From NCBI GenBank assembly GCA_001899635.1, contig MKVQ01000037.1, positions 1 to 64,000 on the forward strand: 64,000 nucleotides of DNA. Reading direction: 5' to 3'. The DNA comes from Myxococcales bacterium 68-20 (GTDB lineage Bacteria; Myxococcota_A; Polyangia; Polyangiales; Polyangiaceae). The position numbers were made by a program, and so were the translations under genes. Below are positions 8,958 to 19,243 of the stretch, in pieces. How positions within the stretch are numbered: position 1 is the first letter of the stretch; each line of letters opens with the position of its first letter. Under the pieces are notes generated by a model. That model was not told where the DNA came from. It saw only the letters and a list, made by a program, of their open reading frames with translations, and did no database searches.

Positions 8958-11900
8958 TTCGTCTTCACCTCGAACACGCCCGCGGCCGTCCGCCCGAACG
9001 TCTCCGGTTCGTACATGCACTCCACTCGCGTCGGCGGGACCACGAAGCGGCCCGGCGTCGTCGCGCGCGCGAGGTAGCGGTAGTGGTACATGCCCGCGGC
9101 CATCCGATCGACGAACGTGAGCACCCGGTCGTCGTGCATCTCGCGGTGGTACCAGGAGCGCTGGAACGTGCTTCCAACCGCGCGCGCGTCGATGTCGCGA
9201 GCGTCGTCGATGTCGACCTGATCCCCCTCCTCTCCGGGCTCGGTGACGGCAAGGTCGCGCGCCGTGGTCGCGAGGTTCGCCTGCACTGCCTCGAGCCCTG
9301 CAGGCAGCGGATCGTCGATGATGACCTGCTCGCGCGGATCGGGCGTGACGACCATGAGGTCGACGAGGACGAGGTCGCTCGCGTCGGCGGTCGTTGCCGA
9401 CGACGCCGGGATCGACCGCAACGCATCGGAGAGCGCCTCCGGCCTCACCGAGCGAATGAGCTTCTTCACGAAGAAGCCACGGTCGATCGGCGTGGTCGGC
9501 AGGTCTGTCCGCGCATAGCGGAGACGCGCCTCGTAGAAGAGCTTCCCCTTCCCGTTGACCTGGAACGCGAGGTTCTGGCCGCTCCGGCCGAAGATCTTCG
9601 CCGCGCCGAAGCTCGCCGACTGCGCCTTCACGCTACGGCCGTGGAAGGCTGCCTTCATCACCTCCTGGTCACCGAAGAAGACGCTCGCGTCGAAGTCGGG
9701 CGGCTCCGTCTCCTGGGCCTTGCGGTAGTCATCGAGCGCAAGGAGCGCCCAGGCGTTCTCCTGGGTCGATCGCCAGGCGCCGCCGCGACGCGCGGCGAGC
9801 AGGCCCTTCGCGAGCCGCCCCGCGAGGGGATGTTTCGGCTCGACGGTCACGAGCGCCCGGAGGACGATCGCCGTCGTGCGGTTCTCCGAGTCGAGCAGCG
9901 GAGCGTAGCGATCGCCGAGGTTCTCCGCGATGGTCGCCCCCGCCGGCGTGATCCGGACGTGGGCCTCGGCGTCGCGAACGAGCTCCTTCGCGTCCTCGGG
10001 GCGCATCTTCGTCAACGTCATCGCGTGCGCGAGCAGCGCCCTCGCGAAGAGCGGCATCTTCTCGCGTCGCGCGAACAGCCGGGACGCATAGCCGGCGTCG
10101 GCTTGGCCCGTCATCGCGAGGACGTCGAGGACGAACGCCTGCTGCGAGAGCATCACGTCGTCGTCACCACACTCCCACCGCTCGGCGCGGGGCCGCTCCT
10201 TCTTGGGCGTGCCGGACGGCTCCTGGAGACCACACGCGGCGAGCCCGTCGCGGAGCCATCGCGTAGCGCTCTCCGTCGCCGCCGCCGGCACCGGCCGCCC
10301 CCGCTCCTTCGCGAGGTGGAGGCCCCACAGCGAGTAGGCCGTGAGCCAGGTGTCCCCCCGCGGCGAGTCGGGCCAGTACCCGAACGCGCCGTCGGGGCGC
10401 TGCGCCTTGAGGATCTTCACGATCGCGTCGTCCGCGATGGCGTTCGTATTGGCCGGCAGCTTCACGCCGTAGTCGCGTGCGAGGTCGACGAGCGCGACGA
10501 GCGGCACCAGCTTGCTCGTGAGCTGCTCAGTGCAACCGTACGGGTAGTCCAGCAGCGCCTCGACGCCGCCTTCGAGGCCAACGAGCGCAGTGGAGGCGAC
10601 GCGGAGATCGATCCCTCCGATGTCCGACCGCATGGCCGAGAGATCGCCGAGCTGCTCGGCGATGGCCTTCTCCGTCTCGCCGTAGAGCGCGACTGCCTCG
10701 AGGCTGAGCGGCGCGGAGACGTCGCGCTTCACAATGACGTCGTCGCGCGCTTCTCCCGCGGCCCGCGCGTGGAACGAGAGCTCGGCCTTGCCGACGGAGG
10801 GTGCCCCGATCGCCCAACGGACCTCCACCGAGCCGTTCGCCGGGAGAGCGACCTTTTGCGTGGCCTCGCCCGTGACGACGACGCCCTTTGCATCGAGCTT
10901 CACCTCGACGGTCTGCGCAGGGAGGTTCTTCGACGTGAGGATGACGCCAGCGTTGATAGCGTCGCCCGCGCGGAGGAACCGCGGGAGCGCGGGCCGCGCC
11001 ATGAGCGGCCGGCTCGTCACGATCGATTCCTGACCGAAGCCGAAGCGATCGGACTCCGACGTCGCGACCGCCATGAGGCGGAACGTCGTCAGCGAGTCGG
11101 GGAGCTTGAAGCGCAGGTGCGCCTTGCCGTCGGGGCCGGTGAGGACCGACGGCTGGAAGAACGCCGTCGTGCGGAAGTCCTGTCGCGTGGAGAGGCCCTC
11201 GCCGCCGCCACCACCCTCGTCGCCCTTGTCCTCGCCGGGCCCTCGTCCCAGTCGGAGGATGCGCGCGAGGTTGTCGCGCGACTCGATCGGCGCAACGCTG
11301 AGGCTCCGGCGCGCCGCGAAGACGGGCAGCGGGTCGGGCGTCTTGTAGCCGGTGAGCATGAGAACGCCCTCGTCGACGGCGTAGAAGGCGACGTCCGCGT
11401 GCACGCCCTTGCCGGCGCGGTCGGTCACGACGAGATCGACATCGACCTCGTCGCCCGGGCGATGGTCCTTCTTCGACGGCTTCACGTCGACCTTCAAGCG
11501 GCGCCCCTCGGGGTTGACGCTGATCTCCGCCCAGCCGATGCGGAAGCTCGGTCCGCCGACGTCCGCGCCCTTGCCCTTTTTCGCGTCCGCGGGAGGAGGT
11601 GGCGCGGAGCGCCCCTTCACGAGCTGGACGGAGACGAAGACGTTCGGCCACATCTCCGCGGTGACGGGGATGCTGAACACCGGCATCGATCCGCGCACGG
11701 TGACACGCTCCTCGCGGGAGATCCCCTGTCGCTCGACGGTGACGAGCGCCTCGGCCTCCTTGAACGGGCTCTTGACGAGCACCTTCGCGACGTCGCCGAC
11801 CTCGTACGACTCCTTGTCCGTCACCAGCTCGAGGCGTGGCCCGTCGTACACCGGCCAGGCGACGCGCGCAGAGTCTCCGCTGACGTAGACGCCGTAGCTC

Positions 11901-14803
11901 GACGCGACGGGGTTCCCGCGCTTGTCGGCGGCGCGGGCGCGGACGATGTAGAAGCCTGCTTCCGTCGGCCGGAGATCGCACCCGGCGACGTCCGCCGTCG
12001 TCTTCGCCTCGCAGGTGGCGACCACCTTGTCGATCGCGCGCGACTCGTAGTGGAGACCGTCCTCGCCGGTCGCCTCGGTCGCGGTCGCCCACGTGCGCGC
12101 GAGGAGATCGACGCTCACGCTCACTCCGACGCGCCGCGCGCCCGACGGCTCGACCGCGGCGACGGTGGCGCGGATCGGCGCGTTCGCGGCGACGAACATC
12201 TCCTTCGGCTGCTGGAGCGCGACGTAGAACTCCGCAGGGTGGACGAGCGTGGTCGCCTGGCTCGCGATGGTCTGCCGGGAGAGGTCCTCGATCTCCGCCT
12301 CGAAGCTCACGTTCTCGGGGGCCTCTTGCTTCGGTAGCGTCAGCCCGACCGCGGCCTCGAACGTGCCCTTCTCACTGAGCGCCCCGTCGCCCCCCTGGAG
12401 CTTCCCTCCACGCGCCGACCAGTCGGCGAGCGCCCACCGGTAGGCCGAGTCGTCCACGACGAATCCGTCGGTCTTCGGCGGTGCGAAGGACGTCTGGCTC
12501 CGCGTCACCGTGTAGCGCACCTTCCCGCCGCTCATCGGCGCGCCGAAGAGGTAGTCGCCACGTACGGTGAAGGCCGCCTTGTCACCACGGATGAACGACG
12601 GCTGACTCGGATCGACCGACACCTTGAACTCGGCGGGGCGGTAGGCGGCGACCTCGACCGCAGCGGCGGCGGCGGTTGGCTCCCACGACTCCTTGCGCGG
12701 CTCGCCTTCGGCGATCGCCTCGAGCTGGATGCGCCCGAGCCGCGAGGTGGCCGGGATCGGGATGTCGACCGCGAGCTCGCCGAACACGCCGAGCTTTGCT
12801 TTGTGCTCGAACATCGTCCCGCCCTCCGGATCGTAGGCACGCAGGGTCATCTCGCGCCCGCGCGGCGTCTCCATCCCCTTCAGCTGGTTCCGGCGGAAGA
12901 CGCCCTTCACGCGGATGGTCTCGCCGGCCTTGTAGATGCCGCGATCGGTGAAGAGCATCCCGAAGACGGGCATCTTCGCAGCGAGATCGAGGTACGGCAT
13001 CTCGGCGCGCGAGACGATGTCGCCCGCCTCGCGGTAGGTCCAGTCGTCGCCGGACCGCGCGAAGAGGACGAGACGCTCGTCGATGTTCCCGTCCGGCTTG
13101 ACCGGCTGGAAGCGATCCGCCGGAAGCATCGCGATGCCGCGCCCGTCCGTCGGAACGGCGAGGAGCTCGCGGCCCCCGTCCTCCCGCACCGCGACGGTCG
13201 CGCCGCTGACCGGCTTCCCGTCGGAGAGACGCGAGACGAGGACGAGGCTCCCGAAGCGCGAGAGCTTGGCGCTGATCGCGAGGTCGGTGACGGTAGCGTG
13301 GCGCGTATCGAGCATCGGCCGCCGGCCCGGGACGGGGCGCGACGTCGCCACGAACATGAGCCCCTTGCCCTTCGGTCCGAGGAGGGCATCGGTGCTCACG
13401 TTCTTGATCGCGGCGACGTTCTTCGCGGCGCCGAGGCTGACGTCCTCGCGCTTGGCGCCCGGAAGCGACTTCAAGAGCTCGTACCGCTCCTCGCCGCGTC
13501 GCGGGCGAAGCAGCTTCATGAGCCCGAGCTCGTCGGTCACCCCCGAGACGAGCTCGAACTTGTCGACGTTGAGCGAGGACACCGGCACCGTGCGCCCTTT
13601 CGCCTTCGCGGCCTCGAATACGGTGCCCGCGAGCCCGATATTGACGCTGGGCGACTCGTCGTCGGTGGTCAGGGCGACGGCGTGCTCGCGCGGGAGGACC
13701 TGCCCGTACTGATCCTTCAGCCCCGGTGTGACGACGACGCGGAAGGTCCGCGCCGGACCGAGGTCGACCGGGATGCTGGCCCACTGGACCTTCTCGCTGT
13801 CGTCCCTTCCCTTCCCCCAGCGGATCGGCGCCGGCGGGTCGAGCCGCACGTGCGCCTTGAGGTCCCCGAAGGACACGGGGTTCGACAGCTCGATGTAGAC
13901 GCCGCCGTGCGGAGCGCAGATCTTCCGCTCGGTCCTGGAGCAGGAGACCTCCGAGACGGCGAGCGGGCCGTAGGTGCGCACCGTGGCCTCGCGCGCCTCG
14001 CCGCTCGGGAGCGGCCCTTCGAGACCGCGGAGATTGGCGGCGACCGAGACGACGATCGGCGCGTCGAGCGGCAGCGGGGCCTTCGGTGTGAGCTTCACGA
14101 GCATCGGCACGTCCGGCTTCGGGCGGGACGCGCTGAACGAGATCGACGTCTTGCCCCCGAACGCGGTCATCTTCGTCGCCCGCTCGACCTCCTTCGGGTC
14201 GACGGGCTGGTTGAACCGCAGCTCGAACGCCTGCTTCGGCTCGAGGTGCGTCGCGCCGTCACCGGGGGAGAAGTGCACCACCCGTGGCCGCGCCGTCGTG
14301 AACGAGAACGAGTAGTCCGCGCCGAGCGTCGAGCCGTCGAGCGCCTTCGTCGCGCCGGGGACCGTGACGACGTACTCGGTCGCGCGCGGCAGCGGCTTGT
14401 CGGACGCGAAGATGAGCGCGCTCGTTCCGAGCCAGCGCCACTTGCCCGCAGGCGCGCCGCCTCCTCCCGCGATCGCGATCCTGGCGGGAGGCGCCGTCTC
14501 TTCTGTCCCGTTTGCCTCGTTCGTCTCGCTCGTACCGGAGGAATCGCTCGCGAGCTCGAGGGGCCGCATCGGCCGGTTGAAGACGATCGAGACCTCGGTC
14601 GGATCGACGGTCTCGCCCTTCGGTCCGGCAAAGACGACTCCGAACGCCGCGCTCGACGTCGTCCCCGAGACCTCCGCGGCGCCCAGGCCGAGCGTGCGCT
14701 GCGGCGTCACGCTCGGGGCGCGTGCGCCGGGGAAGCACGCGGCGACCGCGACGACGAAGGCCATGGCGAGCACGCGGCGGGCGGAGGCGAGACGGCGATC
14801 CAT
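8954..14803 (-). CDS. Bacterial alpha-2-macroglobulin lipoprotein (YfhM/MagD-type, thioester-containing)
   Basis: A protein of 1,949 residues from the ATG at 14803, chosen because it starts a lipoprotein signal (MDRRLASARRVLAM...VAAC). It shows an N-terminal Ig-like (BIG/MG1) region, repeated MG domains, a bait region and the reactive thioester motif Cys1424-Thr-Glu-Gln (YGCTEQ), followed by the alpha-helical thioester domain and a C-terminal MG10-like domain. Bacterial A2Ms are periplasmic broad protease traps that covalently capture attacking proteases. It overlaps pbpC by ATGA; family knowledge links A2M and PBP1C as envelope repair and defence partners. Length is slightly above the E. coli homologue. 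An upstream in-frame start (15037) would remove the signal peptide from the N-terminus and is rejected. Confidence 0.93.
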   Translation of the reverse strand: MDRRLASARRVLAMAFVVAVAACFPGARAPSVTPQRTLGLGAAEVSGTTSSAAFGVVFAGPKGETVDPTEVSIVFNRPMRPLELASDSSGTSETNEANGTEETAPPARIAIAGGGGAPAGKWRWLGTSALIFASDKPLPRATEYVVTVPGATKALDGSTLGADYSFSFTTARPRVVHFSPGDGATHLEPKQAFELRFNQPVDPKEVERATKMTAFGGKTSISFSASRPKPDVPMLVKLTPKAPLPLDAPIVVSVAANLRGLEGPLPSGEAREATVRTYGPLAVSEVSCSRTERKICAPHGGVYIELSNPVSFGDLKAHVRLDPPAPIRWGKGRDDSEKVQWASIPVDLGPARTFRVVVTPGLKDQYGQVLPREHAVALTTDDESPSVNIGLAGTVFEAAKAKGRTVPVSSLNVDKFELVSGVTDELGLMKLLRPRRGEERYELLKSLPGAKREDVSLGAAKNVAAIKNVSTDALLGPKGKGLMFVATSRPVPGRRPMLDTRHATVTDLAISAKLSRFGSLVLVSRLSDGKPVSGATVAVREDGGRELLAVPTDGRGIAMLPADRFQPVKPDGNIDERLVLFARSGDDWTYREAGDIVSRAEMPYLDLAAKMPVFGMLFTDRGIYKAGETIRVKGVFRRNQLKGMETPRGREMTLRAYDPEGGTMFEHKAKLGVFGELAVDIPIPATSRLGRIQLEAIAEGEPRKESWEPTAAAAAVEVAAYRPAEFKVSVDPSQPSFIRGDKAAFTVRGDYLFGAPMSGGKVRYTVTRSQTSFAPPKTDGFVVDDSAYRWALADWSARGGKLQGGDGALSEKGTFEAAVGLTLPKQEAPENVSFEAEIEDLSRQTIASQATTLVHPAEFYVALQQPKEMFVAANAPIRATVAAVEPSGARRVGVSVSVDLLARTWATATEATGEDGLHYESRAIDKVVATCEAKTTADVAGCDLRPTEAGFYIVRARAADKRGNPVASSYGVYVSGDSARVAWPVYDGPRLELVTDKESYEVGDVAKVLVKSPFKEAEALVTVERQGISREERVTVRGSMPVFSIPVTAEMWPNVFVSVQLVKGRSAPPPPADAKKGKGADVGGPSFRIGWAEISVNPEGRRLKVDVKPSKKDHRPGDEVDVDLVVTDRAGKGVHADVAFYAVDEGVLMLTGYKTPDPLPVFAARRSLSVAPIESRDNLARILRLGRGPGEDKGDEGGGGGEGLSTRQDFRTTAFFQPSVLTGPDGKAHLRFKLPDSLTTFRLMAVATSESDRFGFGQESIVTSRPLMARPALPRFLRAGDAINAGVILTSKNLPAQTVEVKLDAKGVVVTGEATQKVALPANGSVEVRWAIGAPSVGKAELSFHARAAGEARDDVIVKRDVSAPLSLEAVALYGETEKAIAEQLGDLSAMRSDIGGIDLRVASTALVGLEGGVEALLDYPYGCTEQLTSKLVPLVALVDLARDYGVKLPANTNAIADDAIVKILKAQRPDGAFGYWPDSPRGDTWLTAYSLWGLHLAKERGRPVPAAATESATRWLRDGLAACGLQEPSGTPKKERPRAERWECGDDDVMLSQQAFVLDVLAMTGQADAGYASRLFARREKMPLFARALLAHAMTLTKMRPEDAKELVRDAEAHVRITPAGATIAENLGDRYAPLLDSENRTTAIVLRALVTVEPKHPLAGRLAKGLLAARRGGAWRSTQENAWALLALDDYRKAQETEPPDFDASVFFGDQEVMKAAFHGRSVKAQSASFGAAKIFGRSGQNLAFQVNGKGKLFYEARLRYARTDLPTTPIDRGFFVKKLIRSVRPEALSDALRSIPASSATTADASDLVLVDLMVVTPDPREQVIIDDPLPAGLEAVQANLATTARDLAVTEPGEEGDQVDIDDARDIDARAVGSTFQRSWYHREMHDDRVLTFVDRMAAGMYHYRYLARATTPGRFVVPPTRVECMYEPETFGRTAAGVFEVKTK

Positions 14804-14957
14804 CGGATGCGCTCTACCAAGGACCGTGCCGGTCGCGGCGCTCGTTTTCCCTCCGACGGATCCGCGTATTCGAGATGCCCGCACCGGCCCCCTCGCGGCC
14901 GCACCGACACCACGCGTGTCCGTCCGGACGCAGCCCCGGCTCCGGCCGCACGGGCGA

Positions 14958-15377
14958 TCACGTCGCCGGCCTCTCGATGCCGGGAGCGCGGTGGACCTCC
15001 CGACGCTCGCCGGTGACCGCCCACACGACGAAGCCACCGAACACCACCGCGATGAGCGCCCATGCCCGCATCACGCCATGCCCTTGCTCCGCCCACCACT
15101 CGATGAAGTTGCGAGCTCCCTGCACCCCGCCGACCGGTGTGACGAGCCCGGCGAGGAAGGCGAAGACGCCGAGCACCCGGAGGCCAAGCGGGCTTCGCGA
15201 GCTCGGCGCCACCCGGATGAACACGAGCCCGATCGCCATGCGGAAGAGCGCAACGAGGTAGAGCCCGACCGGAGTCACCGTGTATCGAGCGATGATCAGG
15301 TACGTGTCGGGCACGATGAAGCCGAGCACGCCGAGCACCAGCACCAGGAGACCGACGAGCAGCGCTAGCGTCCTCAT
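14958..15377 (-). CDS. Small multi-pass inner-membrane protein of unknown function
   Basis: A 139-residue protein with about four hydrophobic segments: residues 1-20, about 34-55, about 65-85 and about 103-122, ending in a charged tail (TGERREVHR). A purine-rich GGAGGAGG stretch precedes the ATG at 15377 closely. It lies 154 bp upstream of the alpha-2-macroglobulin gene in the same direction and divergent from the MFS gene. I do not recognise a named family; it is a predicted integral membrane protein only. Confidence 0.7.
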   Translation of the reverse strand: MRTLALLVGLLVLVLGVLGFIVPDTYLIIARYTVTPVGLYLVALFRMAIGLVFIRVAPSSRSPLGLRVLGVFAFLAGLVTPVGGVQGARNFIEWWAEQGHGVMRAWALIAVVFGGFVVWAVTGERREVHRAPGIERPAT

Positions 15378-15565
15378 GCCTCCTCCTCTTCCTTTTCCTT
15401 CGCGTGCTCCGTAACTTGCATCGCAACGTTCGCAACGTGCGTGCCCGGCGCGGCTCTGCTCTCTCTCGAGCGCCGAGCTCGCTCGCGACCGTCGTGCTCT
15501 TCCTCTCCAGAACGGGACAAGGACGTCGCTCGAATCGGTACCGTCGGTCTTCGTCGAGGTCGCTC

Positions 15566-16807
15566 ATGAGATCGCTCGCCCGCGCGTTCGCTTCGCGCAA
15601 CTACCGCCTCTTCTTTGGCGGGCAGGTCGTCTCGCTCATCGGCACCTGGATGCAGTCCGTTGCACAGGCGTGGCTCGTCTACCGGTTGACGGGCTCGGTC
15701 GCGCTGCTCGGGCTCATCGGCTTCTGCAACCAGATCCCCATCTTCTTCCTCGCGCCCGTCGGTGGAGCGCTCGCCGATCGGCTTCCCCGGCGGAAGATCC
15801 TCGTCGGCACCCAGGTCGCGTCGATGCTCCTCGCGTTCATCCTCGCCGGACTGACGCTCGACGAGCTCGTCACCACGGTGGAGCTCCTCGTCCTCGCGAC
15901 CCTCCTCGGCGCCGTCAACGCGATCGACCTGCCGACCCGACAGGCGTTCGTCATCGAGCTGGTCGGCAGCGAGAACCAGATGAACGCCATCGCGCTGAAC
16001 TCGTCCGTGGTGAATGCCGCGCGCGTCCTCGGCCCCGCGCTGGCCGGCCTCCTGGTCGCGGTCATCGGCGAAGGCTGGTGCTTCTTCCTCAACGGTGTGT
16101 CGTTCCTCGGCGTCATCGCGGGGCTGCTCGCGATGCGCGGCCTCCCCGCGCCGCCGGAGCGGCCCGCACAATCGCCGCTCCGTCACGTCGCCGAAGGGTT
16201 CCGCTTCGTCCTGACGAGGGCGCCGCTTCGCGTGCTGATCCTGCTGCTCGGCACCGTGAGCCTCTGCGGAATGCCGTACGTCGTGCTCATGCCCGTGTTC
16301 GCGGACCACGTACTCGGGGGAGGCGCGCGCGAGTTCGGCATCCTCATGGCCTCGGCGGGCTTCGGCGCCCTCTCAGCTGCGCTCACACTCGCGAACCGAC
16401 GCGAGCTCAAGGGTCTCCTGGCCAGGTGGACCATGCCCGGTTCGGTGGGGTTCGGCGCGGCGCTGATCGCGTTCTCCTGGTCGCGAAACATCCTGCTCTC
16501 GTGCGTGCTCCTGTGCCTCGCTGGCTTCACGATGATGATGCAGACGGCTTCGACGAACACGCTCCTCCAGGCGATGTCGCCGAACGCGCTTCGTGGTCGC
16601 ACGATGGCGGTCTACGCGATGATGTTCATGGGCCTGGCGCCGGTCGGCTCCCTCATCGCGGGCCTCGTCGCCGAGCGGATCGGCGTGCCGGCGACCCTCA
16701 CCGCAGGCGGCGCCATCTGCATGGCGGCCGGGCTCGCCTTCCGCCTCCGGCTTCCGTCGCTCGTCCCGAAGACACACGAGCTCGTCCGCCTCGCCGCGGC
16801 CTCGTGA
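15566..16807 (+). CDS. MFS transporter, EntS/MFS_3-type exporter
   Basis: A 413-residue, roughly 12-helix transporter of the Major Facilitator Superfamily. The N-terminus FASRNYRLFFGGQ, the Asp in GTWMQSVAQAWLVYRLTGS and the loop ADRLPRRKI are characteristic of the MFS_3/EntS-like group, whose known members export siderophores such as enterobactin or other small molecules by proton antiport. The ATG at 15566 is preferred over 15404 because it begins directly at the conserved N-terminus and has GAGGT 6 bp upstream. The gene is monocistronic and divergent from the small membrane protein. The substrate is unknown. Confidence 0.88.
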   Translation: MRSLARAFASRNYRLFFGGQVVSLIGTWMQSVAQAWLVYRLTGSVALLGLIGFCNQIPIFFLAPVGGALADRLPRRKILVGTQVASMLLAFILAGLTLDELVTTVELLVLATLLGAVNAIDLPTRQAFVIELVGSENQMNAIALNSSVVNAARVLGPALAGLLVAVIGEGWCFFLNGVSFLGVIAGLLAMRGLPAPPERPAQSPLRHVAEGFRFVLTRAPLRVLILLLGTVSLCGMPYVVLMPVFADHVLGGGAREFGILMASAGFGALSAALTLANRRELKGLLARWTMPGSVGFGAALIAFSWSRNILLSCVLLCLAGFTMMMQTASTNTLLQAMSPNALRGRTMAVYAMMFMGLAPVGSLIAGLVAERIGVPATLTAGGAICMAAGLAFRLRLPSLVPKTHELVRLAAAS

Positions 16808-16968
16808 GCGGTGAGCGGTCGCGCGGGTAGCGTCCCGGCACCGCGAGGCGCTCCGACCTCAGCAGAGCGCCCTCAGCCCGACAGGACGGACGATACAAAA
16901 GAGTTGCAGTTCGAACGGTGCAAGAGCTTGCCACGCCCCTGGCTTGCGATTAGGAAAACGCGCCCCCC

Positions 16969-18852
16969 ATGCAGCTAAGAAACGTGGCGATCGTCGCTCA
17001 CGTCGACCACGGTAAAACGACCCTCGTCGACCACATGCTCAAGCAGGCCGGTACGTTCCGCGAGAACGAGGCCGTCGCCGAACGCGTCATGGATTCGAAC
17101 GATCTCGAGCGCGAGCGCGGGATCACGATCCTCGCGAAGAACACGAGCGTTCGCTGGAAGACGAAGAGCGGCGAGATCATCAAGATCAACGTCGTCGACA
17201 CTCCAGGCCACTCCGACTTCGGCGGAGAGGTCGAGCGCACGCTCATGATGGCCGACGGCGCCATCCTGCTCGTCGACTCGGCCGAAGGGCCCCTGCCGCA
17301 GACGCGCTTCGTCCTCACGAAGTGCCTCGAGCTCGGGTTCCCGGTCATCGTCGTCATCAACAAGATCGACCGCCAGGACGCCCGCCCGAACGACGTCCTG
17401 AACGAGGTGTTCGACCTCTTCGTCGACCTCGAGGCATCGGACGCGCAGACGGACTTCCCAGTCCTCTACGCGATCGGACGCGACGGCATCGCAAAGACGT
17501 CGCTCGACGATCCGTCGACGAACCTCCAACCGCTGTTCGACACGATCCTCGCGAAGGTCCCGCCGCCGAAGGGCGACCCGACCGCGCCGCTCCAGATCGT
17601 CGTCAACAACATCGACCACGACGAGTACGTCGGCCGCCTCGCCATCGGGCGCGTGGCCGCCGGCACGATCAAGGCGAACCAGCCGGTCGGCGTCCTGAAG
17701 GACGGCTCGAAGGCGAAGGCCCAGATCAAGGTACTGAACACCTTCGAGGGCCTCAAGCGCACGGTCACTACCGAGGCGCAGGTCGGAGAAATCATCGCGA
17801 TCGCGGGCATCGAGGACATCGACGTCGGCGACACGATCACGGATCTCTCCGAGGGCTGGGAGAACCGCGCCCTGCCCCGCATCGTCGTCGAGCAGCCGAC
17901 GATCAAGATGCGGGTCGGCGTCAACACCTCGCCGCTCGCCGGCAAGTGCAAGCAGTCGAAGTTCCTCACGAGCCGCCAGCTCCGCGAACGCCTCCTTCGC
18001 GAGACGCGCCGGAACCTCGCGCTCAAGTTCGAGGACACCGACTCCCCCGACACGTTCACGGTCCTCGGCCGCGGCGAGCTCCAGCTCGGCATCCTCGTCG
18101 AGACGATGCGCCGCGAAGGCTACGAGATGCAGCTCGGTAACCCCGAGGTCATCACGAAGGAGATCGACGGCGTCCCGCACGAGCCCTACGAGCTCTGCGT
18201 CATCGACGTGCCTGATGCGTTCATCGGCACCGTCACCGAGCGCCTCGGCCAGCGCCGCGGCCGCATGACCAAGATGGCGAACCACGGCCACGGCCGCGCC
18301 CGCCTCGAGTTCCGCGTGCCGAGCCGCGCCCTCATCGGCTTCCGTGGCGAGTTCCTCACCTCCACGCGCGGCACCGGCCTCCTCACGACCGTCTTCGACG
18401 GTTGGGAGCCCTGGGGCGGCGCGATGGCGAAGCGGCAGCTCGGCGCCATCGTCTGCGACCGCGCCGGCGTCGCCACGCCCTATGCGATGAACCATCTCCA
18501 GGCCCGCGGCGAGTTCTTCATCTCGCCGGGCGTCGAGGTCTACGAAGGCATGATCGTGGGCGAGCACAACCGCCCGAGCGACGCCGACTGCAACCTCATC
18601 AAGGAGAAGAAGCAGACGAACGTGCGCAACCACGGCAAGGACGACAACGTCATGCTCGCGGTGCCGCGTACGCTCAACATCGAGACCGCGATGGAGTGGA
18701 TCGACGCCGACGAGCTCGTCGAGGTCACCCCCGACGCCGTCCGCGTGCGCAAGCAGATCCTCTCGATCAACAAGCGCCCGCGCCGCTCCGAGGCGATCGA
18801 AGAGGCCGGATCGCGCGGGATCTCGAACGTCCCCGCCGCGATGGAAGACTGA
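16969..18852 (+). CDS. typA: Ribosome-binding GTPase TypA/BipA
   Basis: A 627-residue translational GTPase of the TypA/BipA family, of the usual length. G1 is AHVDHGKT (10-17), the switch I region has RERGITI, G3 is DTPGH, G4 NKID. It is followed by a beta-barrel domain II, EF-G-like domains III and V and the TypA-specific C-terminal domain ([14 protein letters not shown]). It assists 50S ribosome assembly and stress or cold adaptation in the cytosol. The ATG at 16969 starts exactly at the family N-terminus, although the preceding bases are C-rich without a clear Shine-Dalgarno site. A strong hairpin with a T-run follows the stop codon. Confidence 0.97.
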   Translation: MQLRNVAIVAHVDHGKTTLVDHMLKQAGTFRENEAVAERVMDSNDLERERGITILAKNTSVRWKTKSGEIIKINVVDTPGHSDFGGEVERTLMMADGAILLVDSAEGPLPQTRFVLTKCLELGFPVIVVINKIDRQDARPNDVLNEVFDLFVDLEASDAQTDFPVLYAIGRDGIAKTSLDDPSTNLQPLFDTILAKVPPPKGDPTAPLQIVVNNIDHDEYVGRLAIGRVAAGTIKANQPVGVLKDGSKAKAQIKVLNTFEGLKRTVTTEAQVGEIIAIAGIEDIDVGDTITDLSEGWENRALPRIVVEQPTIKMRVGVNTSPLAGKCKQSKFLTSRQLRERLLRETRRNLALKFEDTDSPDTFTVLGRGELQLGILVETMRREGYEMQLGNPEVITKEIDGVPHEPYELCVIDVPDAFIGTVTERLGQRRGRMTKMANHGHGRARLEFRVPSRALIGFRGEFLTSTRGTGLLTTVFDGWEPWGGAMAKRQLGAIVCDRAGVATPYAMNHLQARGEFFISPGVEVYEGMIVGEHNRPSDADCNLIKEKKQTNVRNHGKDDNVMLAVPRTLNIETAMEWIDADELVEVTPDAVRVRKQILSINKRPRRSEAIEEAGSRGISNVPAAMED

Positions 18853-18909
18853 CCGCATCGAGGGCGAGGGCGGCACCTCGTCCTCGCCTTCCAGCTCCAA
18901 GCAGCGCCC

Positions 18910-18947
18910 CGCGCTCGCTCGTACACACGAGCGAGCGCGCGTGTTTT
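18910..18947 (+). terminator. Intrinsic terminator downstream of typA
   Basis: Perfect 13-bp stem cgcgctcgctcgt (18910-18922) and acgagcgagcgcg (18927-18939), four-base loop acac, followed by cgtgtttt. It sits 57 bp after the typA stop codon and is the clearest Rho-independent terminator in the window. Confidence 0.85.
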
Positions 18948-18996
18948 GTCGGCAAGCGTGATACCGATCGGCCGCCCGGACGGCGGCCGGACCGCC

Positions 18997-19042
18997 TGCG
19001 CAGGGTGCGCATCGCCCTTGCGCAACATGCGCAGCCTGCGCA
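18997..19042. repeat. Cluster of five TGCGCA palindromes
   Basis: TGCGCA starts at 18997, 19006, 19019, 19028 and 19037 (spacings 9, 13, 9, 9). The cluster lies in the 391-bp gap between typA and the next lipoprotein gene, about 200 bp upstream of that gene's start. It could be a protein-binding array or a local repeat expansion. Apart from this and the terminator I see nothing else in the gap. Confidence 0.6.
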
Positions 19043-19243
19043 ACGCGCGCGGCGCGCCGGGGTCGAAAGCGACCGTCGAGCGCGGAAATGCCGCCTCCTT
19101 GTGCGCTTTCTGCGGCTGGTCCGCTCGTTGCTCGAAGGAACGGCACGTCCGGCATCTGCAGGCGCACCGGGGCGCGCTCTTCACCGAGCACTCCGCCCTC
19201 GTCGTCCGCGCAGTCGGTCCGCGCAACAACGAAAGGCTTCCTA

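Noticed and set aside
6813-9077. Long plus-strand open frame (754 codons) opposite pbpC
   Set aside because: It lies antisense to a well-recognised gene, has biased Arg/Glu/His-rich composition and no motif; it is a shadow of the GC-rich codon pattern.
9083-12337. 1,084-codon plus-strand frame opposite the alpha-2-macroglobulin gene
   Set aside because: No domain, extreme Arg/Asp/His composition, antisense to a clear gene.
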